DNA from: Corbicula japonica
Taxonomy: Eukaryota; Mollusca; Bivalvia; Venerida; Cyrenidae
Assembly: GCA_038501625.1 (NCBI GenBank)
Contig: JAZAYU010000012.1
Span: 10,847,338 to 10,911,337, forward strand
DNA: 64,000 nt
Direction of reading: 5' to 3'
Part shown: piece after piece, positions 45,979 to 59,149 of the stretch
How the letters are laid out: each line of letters starts with the position of its first letter
Numbering within the stretch: position 1 is the stretch's first letter
Program-made: the position numbers and the translations under genes
Notes under the pieces: generated by a model
Told to the model about the DNA's origin: nothing
Seen by the model: the letters and a program-made list of their open reading frames with translations, nothing else
Databases searched by the model: none

Positions 45979-48715
45979 CACCGAGTCCAATCGTTCAGTA
46001 TAGGTCCCAGGAGGAGAACGCATGGATAGACCGCTTTTTCAGGAGGGAATTGGGTACTGTGGTCAGTAAATCGTCTCGCATTTCTTTGAAAATGCATATT
46101 TCAGATAAAGATATGGCCTATGCTGATCTCCTATATATACTCTAAACAATGGTCATCTCACATTCGACAAACTTTCGGTATCTTCTGAGAACATTCTCCA
46201 CAAATGCACTAGAAAATCGCAAATAATGGCAAAATCACTCTTTAAAAGCCAATAATTTGATAATTAAGCAAATGTCTGAGCATTTGTTTCGTTCTAAAGA
46301 TTCGTTTAACACTTGTCTTCATGTGTCATAAGCCTCCACTATTTTAAAGTCGTTTTAGGAGGACTTAGACCACAAGTTAGAAAATTTTCAAAATGAACGC
46401 ATGGGTAGAAGTTTTCATCAATTTTCCAAATGAACGCATGGACAGGAGGAATTTTAGAAATCCACGTTTTTTCGTGAATAACCCACATTAAATCGACTTT
46501 TGGACTGTTATATTTCACAATATTGCTAAAATATCATTTAGATCGGTCTCTAGTTTCGTATCGGTAATAATCGATACCATAGGGCCTATATAGTTTTTGA
46601 GATTTACTTGGAATTATTCATCATGCAAACGAAACATCTGACATCTCATAATAACTGATATGCTTCCCACGATGATTCATTATTCTCTGCTTCAGATGTA
46701 AACTTTCATAATCATTTATATTGACACAAAAAAAAACAAGAAACACTAATGTTACAGTATTAACTTCATGAATAACTCCCCTTTTTCTAACCTCCGCCAT
46801 TTGTTATATTTAGGAAGAATTGAAAAAAAATTATTATAGTTGCTTTGATCAATTTTCAATTAATATAAGCGACATATTTTTACAGTTTTATAGTTCACTT
46901 TTATTACACTATCTCTAGTTGTACGTAAATTAGAAAATGACTTGCATTTAATCAAATGCAGACGATAATCTTGTGCCTGACATTCGAACCTGAGTGATAT
47001 TTGACCCGGCATAATTGAAATGTATACATTGATCATTGATCTCAAATCTGTCACTTAAACTGAAAAACTTGTATTAATATTAATGGATGACGAAGTGTCT
47101 AGAGCAGTGGCAGGAATTATAGATGTATCTGTGCGAGCTGTTGGGGCAGAAGGTTTGTAAGATCTTTTCCTTTTAAGTATTATTTTATTTAAATTAAATG
47201 ACAATTGATATTTGAATATGATAATATAATATTTTAAATGTTGTTTGTAGACCAAAATCATATGTTTGAAGGTCTAGAGGTACTGAAGTACTGTAAACAA
47301 CAATTAACAAATACTAACATTTTTACTGTTGTTCTTTGTATTTTTTATAGTTTCAGTATAAAATAATGATAACATTTGCATTATGACCTTATATTATGAG
47401 TATATTCAACAGTATAATCAATTTCATAAAGAAATATTACTTGGGTTTACTTGGCACTTACCCTAGTGCGAAATTTAAACCGGCGCGAAATATATTGATG
47501 CAACACTAGATGTCATGTTTCTGATGTTTATTCTAAATGGGGAAAATTAATAATAGACATTTTCAAATACAGCTTTCGGTGGGTTTCAGGTTGGAAGGAG
47601 GATTTTTCAGTTCAATCCTGTGTCCAAGGTTATAAAGTTGAGCATGGAAACCAGTCTCAGATTTGAGACTGGTTTCCAATCTCAGCTTTATAACCTTCAG
47701 GCCTGAACTTAAATAGTCAATCTTTGTTATAAAAATTCAAATGAAAGAAGTAACAATCGTACATTTTTTAAGATAGTTATCTCGTTTCTAGTTACAGTGT
47801 CAGAAGTTTCGTTTGCATGATGAATAATTCCAAGTTAATCTCAAAAACTGTATAGGCCCTTTCGTATCGCTTTAGACTGGCTCCCGTCCCTATGTTCTGT
47901 TTTATATTCTGATGTCACTTATACAATAATCATCAATACCCCCAAGAAAAGCAACTCCTGCAGGTACCTTACTGATATGCATTTTACTTCCCTCCCTTAT
48001 CTCCCAGAACATAGGTTCAGCATATCAGTAAAAAAAAGAAAAATGAAATGAATAAAAAAGAAGTTAATAAGTATTTCAGTGTTTTCTTTAATAAACCATC
48101 TAGCTGGTGCCAGGCTAGTATCGCTTATAACCGATACGAAACTAGAGACTTTTAGCAATTCAGAATGAAGTATTGTGAAATATAACAGTCAAAAAGTCGA
48201 TTTAATGTGGGTTATTCACGAAAAAAAACGTGGATTTCTAAAATGCCTCCTGCCCATGCGTTCATTTGGAAAATTGATGAAAACTTCTACCCATGCGTTC
48301 ATTTTGAAAATTTTCTAACTTGTGGTCTAAGTCCTCCTAAAACGACTTTAAAATAGTGGAGGCTTAGACACATGAAGACAAGTGTTAAACAAATCTTTAG
48401 AACGAAACAAATGCTCAGACATTTGCTTAATTATCAAATTATTGGCTTTTAAAGAGTGATTCTGCCATTTTTTGCGATTTTCTAGTGCAGTTGTGGAGAA
48501 TGTTCTCAGAAGATACCGAAAGTTTGGCGAATGTAAGATGACCATTGTTTAGATTATATATAGGAGATCAGCATAGGCCATATCTTTATCTGAAATATGC
48601 ATTTTCAAAGAAATGCGAGACGATTTACTTACCACAGTTCCCAATTCCCTCCTGAAAAAGCGGTCTATCCATGCGTTCTCCTCCTGGGACCTATACTGAA
48701 CGATTGGACTCGGTG
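45979..48715. mobile_element. Foldback element 2, 2.74 kb
   Basis: Arms 45979-46640 and 47795-48715 are inverted copies; ends CACCGAGTCCAATCGTTCAG and its complement. GTTTA lies outside both ends (45974-45978, 48716-48720). The right arm is interrupted at about 47861-48128 by unrelated sequence. The loop holds a small MITE (47625-47705) and a 24-codon ORF at 47103. No transposase. Confidence 0.93.
47625..47705. mobile_element. Compact palindromic MITE inside foldback 2
   Basis: aaggttataaagttgagcat...ccagtctca / tgagactgg...agctttataacctt form a near-perfect hairpin. Same family as 16115-16250. Confidence 0.82.
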
Positions 48716-48970
48716 GTTTATAACAGTTTTTATTGCATGGCGAGACAGCAATTGCAAAGATAAATTTCAACAATAATTTGCAACAGGAACCACTTGGCAA
48801 CTGTAACATTTTAAAGCGGGCACGGCGAAGCCGTGTTTTCCAAGGAGAGAATTTGCTAAGAAAAATTGAACACTTGCATTTTCAGTTTAAATTGTTTACA
48901 CGGCGAAGCCGTGTTTTAACCCATTCCTCCATAGATAAACCATTATTGCGTTTGCGAACAGTTTACATCC
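48716..48970. repeat. Hairpin-bearing host repeat, copy B
   Basis: Direct repeat of 44945-45978 without the pogo-like insertion. Carries CACGGCGAAGCCGTG at 48821 and 48899. Confidence 0.9.
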
Positions 48971-49135
48971 AGGTCGGAACATCCTTAGATCAGGATCTAA
49001 GCTGTTCGCTTTTTTTATTCATTTGGTTATTTCTGACCTAACTATGACCTGTGCAGATCCTGATCAGACGGCACGGATCTACACTGGTCGCACAAGCGTA
49101 AAAGGGAGTATGTATGGGGGAAAGGGTTAAAAGAT
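48957..49135. repeat. Dispersed gatcctgatcag family
   Basis: aacagtttacatcc, aggatctaagctgttcgct, gcagatcctgatcag and gatctacactggtcgcac, as at 54490, 56930 and 63755. Confidence 0.82.
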
Positions 49136-49838
49136 ACAATCTCAAATGACATCTGTGTTTTCCAAAGAGACACATTTTTACCAGTAGTTGCTTCTGTAAC
49201 AAATTTTAATTTTAGACACGGCAAAGCCGTGTTTCCCAAAGAGAGAAGTTGCTACAAGAACTTAAGAATTATTTCAGTTTTTAATTTAACACATAGTAAA
49301 GTTGTGTACCCAAATAGATTAATTGCTTACACGCATTTGACACTACATTTTTTGATTGTATGCAAGATGAAGCTATGTTCCCACAGAGATAAATTTCTAA
49401 ATTTTAAAGTCCTTGCTACTGTACATGTATTTGGTTTAAGTAATGGCACAGCTGGTTCCTTAAGGGGTCCATTTCCGATAATTTTTGTTTTATAACAAAT
49501 TTTGTTCACCCTGAAGAAATCGTAATACAGAGGAAACATTAATTTTTATCCAACCATCACTAAAACTTGAGGATGGATATAACTATTCGACCTTAAATTA
49601 TGATTTATATTGTTTTTGCCAGCCCCTCATGCTGGTGCCAAAATCTGTAAGATCAAGTTTGTCAGAGTTATGCCTCTTCTTGTACATGGATTTTTTAACC
49701 GGACAAAGTACCCAAAGGGCAACACAAGTGTTTAACTAAATTCTCATCTAATTTATTGTATAAAAATGACAAATCTGTGTTTTGCAAAGAGTTAAATCTT
49801 GATGAGCATTTTCTCTTGTTATTTTTTAGTTACAGGTA
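49136..49838. other. No gene recognised
   Basis: Contains a variant hairpin (cacggcaaagccgtg, 49217). ORFs on both strands at 49229-49539 overlap and show no domain. Confidence 0.45.
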
Positions 49839-52800
49839 CCAGGGTGTGGAATCACGTGACAAAAACATGGCCGCCAGCCAAACAAAATCTCCCGCTTCGA
49901 GGTTAGTTTTTCATTGTTTCTCGTTTATTCCTGGACCATTTTTGATGAAATAAACACTTAAGTACCACGTAAACGAAGACAGATTGCATGGTGTATTCCA
50001 AATTTTGCAATCCTTTGTAGTTTATGCGGTATTTCGTGTACAGTGTTTGGCAGCTTGCATTTCTCGGGGATAGGGTACACTTGGATCTTGTTGAAATCGT
50101 TCTTCTAGCCAGTTTTCGCAAGTGTTGCATAAAAAATTTGTTATATCCCGACAGAATGAATGTTACTGGTGCAAAAATATCCAGTTTCTTTATGCAACTT
50201 ATGTAAAAACCACAAAAATGAAAAAGGATAGGGAACACTGGTCGCGACGTTGAGGATAGGGAGCACTTGCATTTTTGAGAAGCAAACTGTTTGCCAGTAC
50301 GTGCGATTTGATTGCGAATCCAAGCGTTTCCGTTGTATTCTTTTTTTTTTCAATAAATCATGGAACTTTTGTTTTCTTTATTTAAATTCTTATGATCAGC
50401 TACGAAGTAGTTAGAAAGAAGTATTATTTAACACAACTGAGCCTTGCTTAGCTAGAAATGTAAATCTTCGAAACGTTGCTTTATGAATCAAAACAGTAGA
50501 AAAATGTAATAATTTGTATAAAGCAGATGTTCTGAAGATAATCAATGAAATAGTGAACGTTATGAATAATAATGATGCACCAGAAAACATTATATGCACA
50601 AAAGCATGAGTACAGTTAGCACTTTTATATACTAAGTACATTTAAAAAAAGCAGATATTTTAATGTCATGTTTTTTGAAGATTTTTCCTTTGTTTTTTTT
50701 TTCAGATTTGATGATTCAATTACTTAAGCAGAGCTGTTTGCAAACTATTGAAAACCAGACTAGTTAATATTTATGTGTCGACCTCATGATGCACGTGACT
50801 TGTTTAAAATCCACACTTTCCACGTCAAGTAAAAGTGTATTAAAATTTCGCATTTTTATTGCTACAGTACGCATGAGCAGCCGACCGATACCCAGTAAAA
50901 CATGTTTCACCAGCAGCAAATGTGTTTTAAAATTTTGCATTTTTTTGCTAGTATCCGACCGATAAACAACAATCATGTTTAAAACCCTTTTGTGCCATTT
51001 TGTTATAACGCCACGGCTTATTGTACTGCTGTTCTTACGTCAGCATCGTATGCGTAATCTACAGCATGATGGGCAGGGGTACATACAGCTGTTTTCACAT
51101 GTATTTTTAAAACAATACAACATCAATATGTTAGACTATACTCCGATTTTACGCATTGAGCAAATTGCGAAAGTTATACAGCCCTGTAACAAAAGTTTTC
51201 GTGGCCGTGGCAGAAACGCACCTGGTTTATGGTATAATATGGTATAAAGGTTGAAAGACAAGCACCGACTGACGAATGGAATGAAATGCCCCCAATATAA
51301 AGTCCTAGTAGTATAACCTCCCTGTTGAAGGCCATTGGCTTGGAAGATGCTCGAAAAACATTTTTTTTCTAAAAAGCCTCGTTTGTCCCCGATTTATTTT
51401 ACATTTTTTGCACTCTGTGTCATATGGATTTTTTTTATTAAGTTACCCGTGAATTTTACAAAAAATGTATGTATTTTGAATCTTCAATTCTGTTTTAATT
51501 CAGCAGCTACGAATAAATAAACATACGTTTTTATAAGGCAACTTGAAAACTTAGATTTCAGACTAGAAACTTACTTGTAGATGTTTATTCGCCAGCCTAG
51601 GGAAAATTATAGGCTTTTGAAAGCTTTATGATAATAAACATCATGAGATTATTTTATTTGAAATCACAATGCCAAAAGTATTAATTTTACATCAATAATA
51701 TTTTTATACATTAGGATAATAGAATTAAAAGATTCAAAATCTTCCCAGCCAATTGCCTACACAACTGAGGTTAAGCTACTAAAACAAATCTAAGTCACCC
51801 GACTTTTTTATCAAGAGATGGAAAATCTTTTAAATGCTCTAATATTATTAGTTTCAGAATGACTTTGCTTTTGGGAAATCAAAGTCGTTTTATGACTGTC
51901 TCTATTATTGCCTGCTTGTTAATATTTTTTCTGTCATCGTATCCCGTAAACATGCTTATATAAAACTATAAAAGTTTAATTATTATCATTGTATCTGTCA
52001 TGTTTGTTAAAGTAAATAGAACCGCATCGATATTTATTGCTGCATGCAGCAAAATATTTTTTTGTTAAACCAATAACCCAATGTCGATTTTATCTTATAA
52101 TCCACCAGGTTGTAAATGTAAAATATATTATTTTAGACTATCTTGCCTGTTTTCAGATTCTTTACTTACTGACAGAAAAAACAACATCACACATTTTAAT
52201 ATCAACTCTGTTGGTATTTCGGAAATAGAAAAGTCGTTTTAATAATCGGAGATCGTATTTTTAATCTAACGTAGCAAACAAATTACCCTTGAATGTTTGT
52301 TTTTACTTATAATACACTATATTACACTTGATCTGGTAAAGTTCGTGTTCTGTATATAAAACTTCTGTAATCATAATTTTATTATATTTTCTGGCGCATC
52401 ATTATAATTCATAACGTTCACTTTTTATTGATTTTCTTCAGAAAATCTACTTTGTGCAAATTATGGTATTTTTTCTAGATTTTTTTATAAATGCAAACCT
52501 TTCAAAGATTTTACATTTCTAGATAAGCAAGACTCAGTTGTGTTTAGTAATACTTCTTTCTTATTACTTCGTAGCTTATCATGAGAATTTAAACAAAGAA
52601 AACAAACTTTCAAACTTTTCATGTTTTATTTAAAAAAAAATACAACGAAATCGCTTGGATTCGCAATCAGATCGCTTGGACTGGCAAACAGTTTGCTTAT
52701 CAAAAATGCAAGTGTTCCCTATCCTCAACGTCGCGGCCAGTGTTCCCTATCCTTTTCCATTTTAATGATTTTTACATCAGTTACATACAGAAACTGGATA

Positions 52801-53148
52801 TTTTTGCATTAGTTACATTCATTCTGTCGAGATATAACAATGTTTTTGTTTAACAATCATCTCACTGGCGAAAACTGGCTAGAAGAACGATTTCAACAAG
52901 ATCCAAGTGTACCCTATCCCCGAGAAATGCAAGCTGCCAAACACTGTACACGAAATACCGCATAAACTACAAAAGCTAGCAAAATTTGGAATACACCATG
53001 CAATCTGTCTTCGGGAACGGGGTAGTTTAGTGTTTGTTTCATCCAAAATGGTCCAGGAATAAGCGGGAAACAATGAAAAACTTGCCTCGAACCGGGAGAT
53101 TTTGTTTGGCTGGCGGCCATGTTTTTGTCACGTGATTCCCCACCCTGG
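49839..53148. mobile_element. Foldback element 3, 3.31 kb
   Basis: Arms 49839-about 50630 and about 52350-53148 are inverted copies (ccagggtg, aatcacgtgacaaaaacatg, gccgccagccaaacaaaat and onward). Divergence is greater than in foldback 1 and increases toward the loop. GTA lies at both edges. The 1.7-kb loop has only short ORFs (maximum 90 codons) without domains. Confidence 0.9.
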
Positions 53149-54489
53149 GTACGGCGAAGCCGTGTTTGTCTAAAACAGAAATTGCTTCAACAATTTTACA
53201 CTATCATCTTTTAATTATATGCATTGTGAAGCAGAAATCCTGATGTCAGTTATTTCTACAATTTGACATTTCCTTTCCATGACGATAACATATTTTAACG
53301 ATTTTTAACTTCTTAAAAACCGATGCTGATTTACTGGAGGAGGGCAAAAATATATTTAAATGTATAAAAAAAGTTCGCGTTTAAAAAACAACAACCTTGT
53401 TTGTCGTAGAAAACCCGTTGATTTTTATTTCTTTTCATTAAAAAGTCCTTGATTTGGGGGCAATTTAGAAGAATACGGAATTATCAATCAGTATTTTTAC
53501 AATGTACACTATTAGCCCTTGGAATGCATCGCATATTCTCTCAAACACTATATAGGTCAAAATTGAGTACATGTGACTTGGATAATTTGAATAGAAAATT
53601 AGTTAAACCGAATTCCAAAAGAAAAAAATTATTATAGTATTGCTATTTCTTCAAACTTTATTGTCAAAATGACAAAGTGCCTCCAAAACTTTTATCCGAT
53701 ATTTCATAAAATACCTACATATACCTAATAATTATTAAAGAATCACATTTTTGAAATGGAATAAAATTAATTACTATTAAGTGATTAATTGATTTTCGGA
53801 ATTTTCTGTTACAGACTTTTAGCGATAGCCGGAATTTTAGTATTTGGCTTCACCCATAACATACCATAGCGATGAGATTCTAGATTTTGACGATATATTG
53901 CTGATATGCATATTTCAGTTGTTTTTTTTTACAGAAGAAAGACCGTAAAGTTATATAACATGTTTTACCATTATCAAATTGAGTTTCTAACCATGATCAA
54001 ATTCCGAATTCCATCAAAAGGTAGAAAACCTGTAATAAATAAATACGTAATAAATTCTTTATTCAAACATGCGCTTTTCAATCCGCATTTTAAAAAAATC
54101 ACATATTTAACTTGCGGGTTTTAAAATCGTGAAAAGCATACAAATTTGTACGTTACGGGTGTCCAAGAAATCGCAAGTTGCTGCAAAAAGCATACCATCA
54201 TTCGCTTTGTTGTCAGTGTTGCTGTTTTAACAGGCATTAAAAATACTACGAGTTCTTTTCATTATTTCTTTAAAAATGAGAGTATTTATGTTTTTAATTA
54301 TAAGAATTGAATATACATCATTGATCGCTTTTATTTGTGTATTGAAAACAGTTTGATTGTTTAAATTAAACTTACTTTAAACAATCTAACTATTTAACAT
54401 ACCAAAGTGAAGCCACCGGGGTTCAAACACTTTAAACAACCCAAATGTTTTCCATACCCAAATGAAAGCCATTATAGATGGACTACATC
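53149..54489. other. No gene recognised
   Basis: Begins with a further copy of the hairpin core (cggcgaagccgtg, about 53153), the flank into which foldback 3 inserted. Otherwise AT-rich with short random ORFs. Confidence 0.45.
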
Positions 54490-54665
54490 TTTAACAATTC
54501 CGTCTGATCGGAACCTAACAGCTTGCATTTAGATTCTGCAGGTTATTTCTGACAAATCGTTAACAGTTAAGATCCAGATCATATGACACATATGTGGTAG
54601 CTGATCTGGATCTATACTGGTAGTCCATGTAATAAAAGGCATATAATGTGGAGTAAAAGGTTAAA
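54490..54665. repeat. Dispersed gatcctgatcag family, diverged
   Basis: aacagttaagatccagatca, tatgacacatatgtgg, agctgatctggatctatact and ggtagtccatgtaataaaag. Confidence 0.75.
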
Positions 54666-56184
54666 AATAATGTTTACAAGCTGAATAATTTCTCAACACT
54701 TGTCATATTTCTAAGGTTATGCCAGAAAGATGACACAGTCAATCATGTGTCAGTGCAGCTTTGACAGCAGTATCACAATGAAGTGTCTGATTCTAAGACT
54801 GGCATGATGCAAACAATAGTACTCTTGTAGGTTAATGGTTTTATTTTTATTAAAATTCTTTTATTAATAATTAACGTAGTATTGTAGCTCATAAATTTCC
54901 TTAACACATCTCAAATCTTTCAAGATTCTAAATACCATTGTGTATGAATAATGTGTTAATGATAGATCTTTTTATAAGTTGTATAGGTATTTCTATATGT
55001 GCAAAACAGGTGAACTTTATTCAGTGTAACATAAACATGTGGTTCATCATTAATATATTACTTTTTCAGCCATTCTGAAACTTCAGCTGTCTGCGGCATG
55101 ATTTGACAAACCTCCACTGTATTTGAATTCTTCATCACTAGTTTGAACATAAAAAGCATTTATATTGATAGTTTTCTTTGTCAACCTGGAAAATCTGCAA
55201 AAACTAAATGAATTGATGGGTAATGTATCATTAATTCTCATAAGTGATTGGAAAGAGCAAAACAACTACTTAGCAAATTTTATGGGGGATACTGTGTTTG
55301 AAAACATCAAGTTGTTTATGAACATCCAAGGTCTCTTTTAAAGAATTTTACGTCTAGCGTGGGATTCTCATTATGTGGCTGCAATTGTTGGACAACATAG
55401 CACTATTGAACCACAGACTGCCTACACATATATTTAAAAACTTACTTTGCAACATAGTGCTATGTTTAAGATTAATTGGAAAACTTGTAATGCTCTGAAA
55501 GATATTATATGAATAATTCAGACTCAATGAATGAGTGTGTGTGGAAGAGCAGAATAAAATGACAATTGGAAATACTGGAAAAATCTCATGCACACTATGT
55601 ACATATACCATCTGATTGGTACAGAAAGAGGGGTGGGTATCTTAGATAAATGCTTCTTAACAGAAAGAAAACAAATTTGTGAAAATGTTAAAAAAATTGT
55701 ATTTCACTGTTTTTAAACAGTGGAATATCATCTTTATTTTAATTGTTTCTTAATGTTGGTACCCAAACGCACATAATATTCCCAATTATAACATTTAGAA
55801 AACAGGTTCAAGTTTGCGTTTATGATGTCATGGAGTAATTTCATCAACATAACTTTTTGTCATTCATACAAGTTATTGTAAAATTTACACAAATTGTGCA
55901 CTAAAAGCATAAAATAAAAAAAAATGTTTTTAACAATGGAGGATTAAAATTATCTTTCTAATGTGAACTTTGGAATTGTTTATATTCACTCCTGACTTTG
56001 CCACTTGCGAAAACAGGAATTTCAGAGCATGTCATAGATTTCTATCTTACACTGTTGATAACAGACAGCCGCCATAACTTAACTGAAATGGATTTTGGTG
56101 TCTTGAGCTAGTATCTTTCATTGTTGACTATCATAAAGCCACTGCCATGTTTAATATGATTACTTGTATACGATTCGGCATGAG
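54666..56184. other. No gene recognised
   Basis: AT-rich sequence. Scattered ORFs of 60-85 codons have no splice support or domain. Confidence 0.45.
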
Positions 56185-56700
56185 TCAGACAAAAGGATTG
56201 CTATGAGTTCTGTGTGAGTAATGTTGTCAAAAAATTTTTTTCATGTGAATTGCATACATTGCATCCATATGACACATTTTTTGTATGAGTAATGTTTGAG
56301 TAATGTATACAAACTTGTTTTTTACATGTTCTTCAGCATTGCATATATAGGATGCGTTCTTTCTATGAGTAATGTGTGAGTAATGAAGACAATATTGTTA
56401 CTTTTACATATGTTCTTGAGCATTACATCCATATGATGTTTTTGTACGAGTTTTGTGAGATTAATGAAGACAAAATTGTCATTTTTACTTATGTATTTGA
56501 GTATTGCATTTTTTGTATGAGTTATGTGTCAGTAAAGTAATTTTAACAAAATTGTTAAATTTTTATAATGTTCTTGGATGCATTTTTTGTATGAGTAATG
56601 TGTCAGTAATGTTCAGGCAAAATTGTTATTTTTGCACATGTTCTTGAGCATTGCATACCTAGGACACATTATTTGTTTATGTTATGCGGATTAATCTTGA
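56185..56700. repeat. Degenerate tandem array, unit about 100 bp
   Basis: Five to six diverged units share tgagtaatg(t/a), acaaaattgttatttttac, atgttcttgagcattgcat and ccatatgacacattttttgt. Confidence 0.75.
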
Positions 56701-56747
56701 CAAACATTTTATTTTCCATATTTTTATAAATGGTTATTATTACATAC

Positions 56748-56821
56748 CGTCTATTAAAAGCCAGAAGGGGTCATCGGCATCAGAAAAAAGGCTGTTGGCC
56801 CCTTTTGGCTTTCAGTAGACG
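56748..56821. mobile_element. Short hairpin with 30-bp arms
   Basis: cgtctattaaaagccagaag and cttttggctttcagtagacg are imperfect inverted arms continuing inward (gggtcatcggc / ggctgttggccc). Confidence 0.8.
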
Positions 56822-56929
56822 AATTATGTCAGCATTGTTGACAAAATTATGCCTCTAAGGTCTCGGATGCTGTATGGTATAAATCACTATCATAACTCTT
56901 TACTTGATATGTATGCATTTTATTGCATT

Positions 56930-57075
56930 TGTGACTTGTGTAGATCTCGATCATTTCGCATATTTGACAGTGATGTTTGATCAGGACCTTCACTGTTTTA
57001 ATTTTGGTTAGAAATAATACATATATTAGAATGCGAACAGTTAAGATCTTGATCAGATGGACAGATGTCTACACT
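56930..57075. repeat. Dispersed gatcctgatcag family, diverged
   Basis: tgacttgtgtagatctcgat, tgatcaggaccttcactgtt, ggttagaaataatacat and gcgaacagttaagatcttg. Confidence 0.65.
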
Positions 57076-57112
57076 TTTTCATTTTCAATAAAGTTGTATA
57101 TATCTATCAAGT

Positions 57113-57610
57113 AAAAAGGTGAAATATGCATATCAGGAATCGCCACATTCAGAAAAAACAGCCTCCCCACACAGTCAAGAAGAAGAGAGGGGGAGAGAGC
57201 ATGGTTAATAAAATAATCAGTTTCAAAAAAGACACCACTAACAATAAACAAAAATGAGAACCCGAGGGGTTACCGCCTTGGAACGGTCAGTGGCAAATCA
57301 AATTGCCACTGGGGGTTTAAACCAGGTTCTAGGGTGCACCAACCTCACACTTGCCCCAACAGGTTCTCATATCACAAAACAAGTACAAGTTGTCTTGGTG
57401 AAAAGACTCCAACCCACTTATCTGCTTAACAATGTTGCATGCAAAAGCACACAAACATATAAAACATAAGAAGCTAAGAGCATTGCAAAGCCGAAAGGGG
57501 TACTCAATGATCTTACCGAGACCAGAGCTCCTGGAGTAAAATCAGCAAGAACACGATGACAGGGATAAAAGAAACAAATCGAGTTTCTAGGTTCTTTTCT
57601 AGGTTCTTTT
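57113..57610 (-). mobile_element. 5'-truncated Penelope-like element copy (3' end)
   Basis: Close match to 61335-61830 through gaggggttaccgccttgg, aatcaaattgccactggggg, gggtgcaccaacctcacact and ccagagctcctggag. No RT sequence is attached. Confidence 0.85.
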
Positions 57611-58434
57611 ATTTATTAAAGGGTTAATACCAGTATAACTTTAATTAGATATCAACCTGCATGTAAATTGTATTGCTATATATATAATTAAATCAACGGT
57701 TTAACATGTTTAATATTCGCCCAATTAATTTATTGAAGGCAATGAAAGGTCAGAAAAGCTCCTCAAAGAAAAATAAAATGGCTGTTATTAAATGATCAGT
57801 TTAATTAATATTTAAATAATTGAATATATTTTGGGTTGGGTTGTTGGAGTAATTAAAACTTTCAGACTTTTTATTGGCGGCCAGTATACATAATAATATA
57901 TGAATACAGAATTTTATACCTAATGCTTCCAAAGTATCAATTATGTTTACCATATCCATAAACTGTAATATAAAATAAAACACAACAACAGAATGAACTT
58001 AGTTTTAGTTATATTCATTTGCTAAAATGCTGACATTAAAAATGTTAAGAAGACACTAACTGAATGATAATGTAAATGAGCAGCCATTGTTAACTTTAGT
58101 TTTAGTTTTCGGTTGTCGATTCCGAGAGAGGCAGTGCCTTAGATCCTATTAACATTTCTTTGGGCAAAGTTTTATTGAACTGCATTTTGCCGTTAGCGAA
58201 TATTTTCCTTTTTTCTTTTTATCGATGACAGTGCAATGACGAAAGGTGCAATACCTTTACATCTGGTAATATACTAGATACATATTCACGGTCATTGGCA
58301 CTTTATTGTAATTAATTAAAAACTAAAAATAAATTTTTATTAACAATAAGTTAATGTCTTTCCCTATGATAAAGTTACATAAACCCTAGTCAAAATGACC
58401 CCTTATATTCAATATAGTTACTAGCGAAACCTTC

Positions 58435-58925
58435 AAAGTATATTATATTTTTCTATACCTTTAATTGTCTATCTTTCCAGTAAAGCAAAAACAACTAGGT
58501 CATTAATTAAAATAGATGAAAAGGGAACTTTAAAAGTATATTATATTTGTCTGTACCTTAAAGTGTCTATCTTTCCAGTATAGCAAGAACAACTAGGTCA
58601 TTAACTAAAATAGATGAAAAGGGAACTTTAAAAGTATATTATATTTTTCTGTACCTTAAAGTGTCTTTCTTTCCAGTATAGCAAGAACAACTAGGTCATT
58701 AATTAAAATAGATGAAAAGGGAACTTTAAAAGTATATTATATTTTTCTGTACCTTAAAGTGTTTATCTTTCCAGTATAGAAAAAAAAAACAACTAGGTCA
58801 TTAACTAAAATAGATGAAAAGGGAACTTTAAAAGTATAATATACTTTTCTGTACCTTAAAGCGTCTATCTTTCCAGTATAGCAAGAACAACTAGGCCATT
58901 AATTAAAATAGATGAAAAGTGAACT
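58435..58925. repeat. About 100-bp tandem array, nearly five copies
   Basis: Units contain aaaatagatgaaaagggaac, tttaaaagtatattatattt, ttctgtaccttaaagtgtct and agcaagaacaactaggtcat. The array has amplified the head of the dispersed agatgaaaagggaac family. Confidence 0.92.
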
Positions 58926-59000
58926 TCGAAATCCACCGAAAACGACAAAGTAATAAAAATATTGCAGGTTCGGTTTGATTGAGGCTGTTCATGGGCTTCC
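58900..59000 (+). repeat. Dispersed agatgaaaagggaac-type repeat, intact tail
   Basis: aatagatgaaaagtgaactt, ccaccgaaaacgacaaag, atattgcaggttcggtttga and ggctgttcatgggcttcc. It directly continues the tandem array. Confidence 0.85.
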
Positions 59001-59149
59001 TATCTCCGGTTGTATGCAAATCAATATTTATACAGATTTTTACGCATTTATTTACACAAATTTTTACACACATATATGTATCGTGCTCAACGGCCTTCAA
59101 AGGGATTAATTGACAACAACACAGATTGAGTGCACTGGGAGAAAAAAAA

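Noticed and set aside
47103..47155. Possible first exon MDDEVSRAVAGIIDVSV with a gtttgt donor
   Set aside because: Lies in the loop of foldback 2, no downstream exon found, and too short to judge.
45963..48809. Matching ORFs on opposite strands at 45963-46145 and 48549-48809
   Set aside because: Products of the foldback 2 arms, not separate genes.
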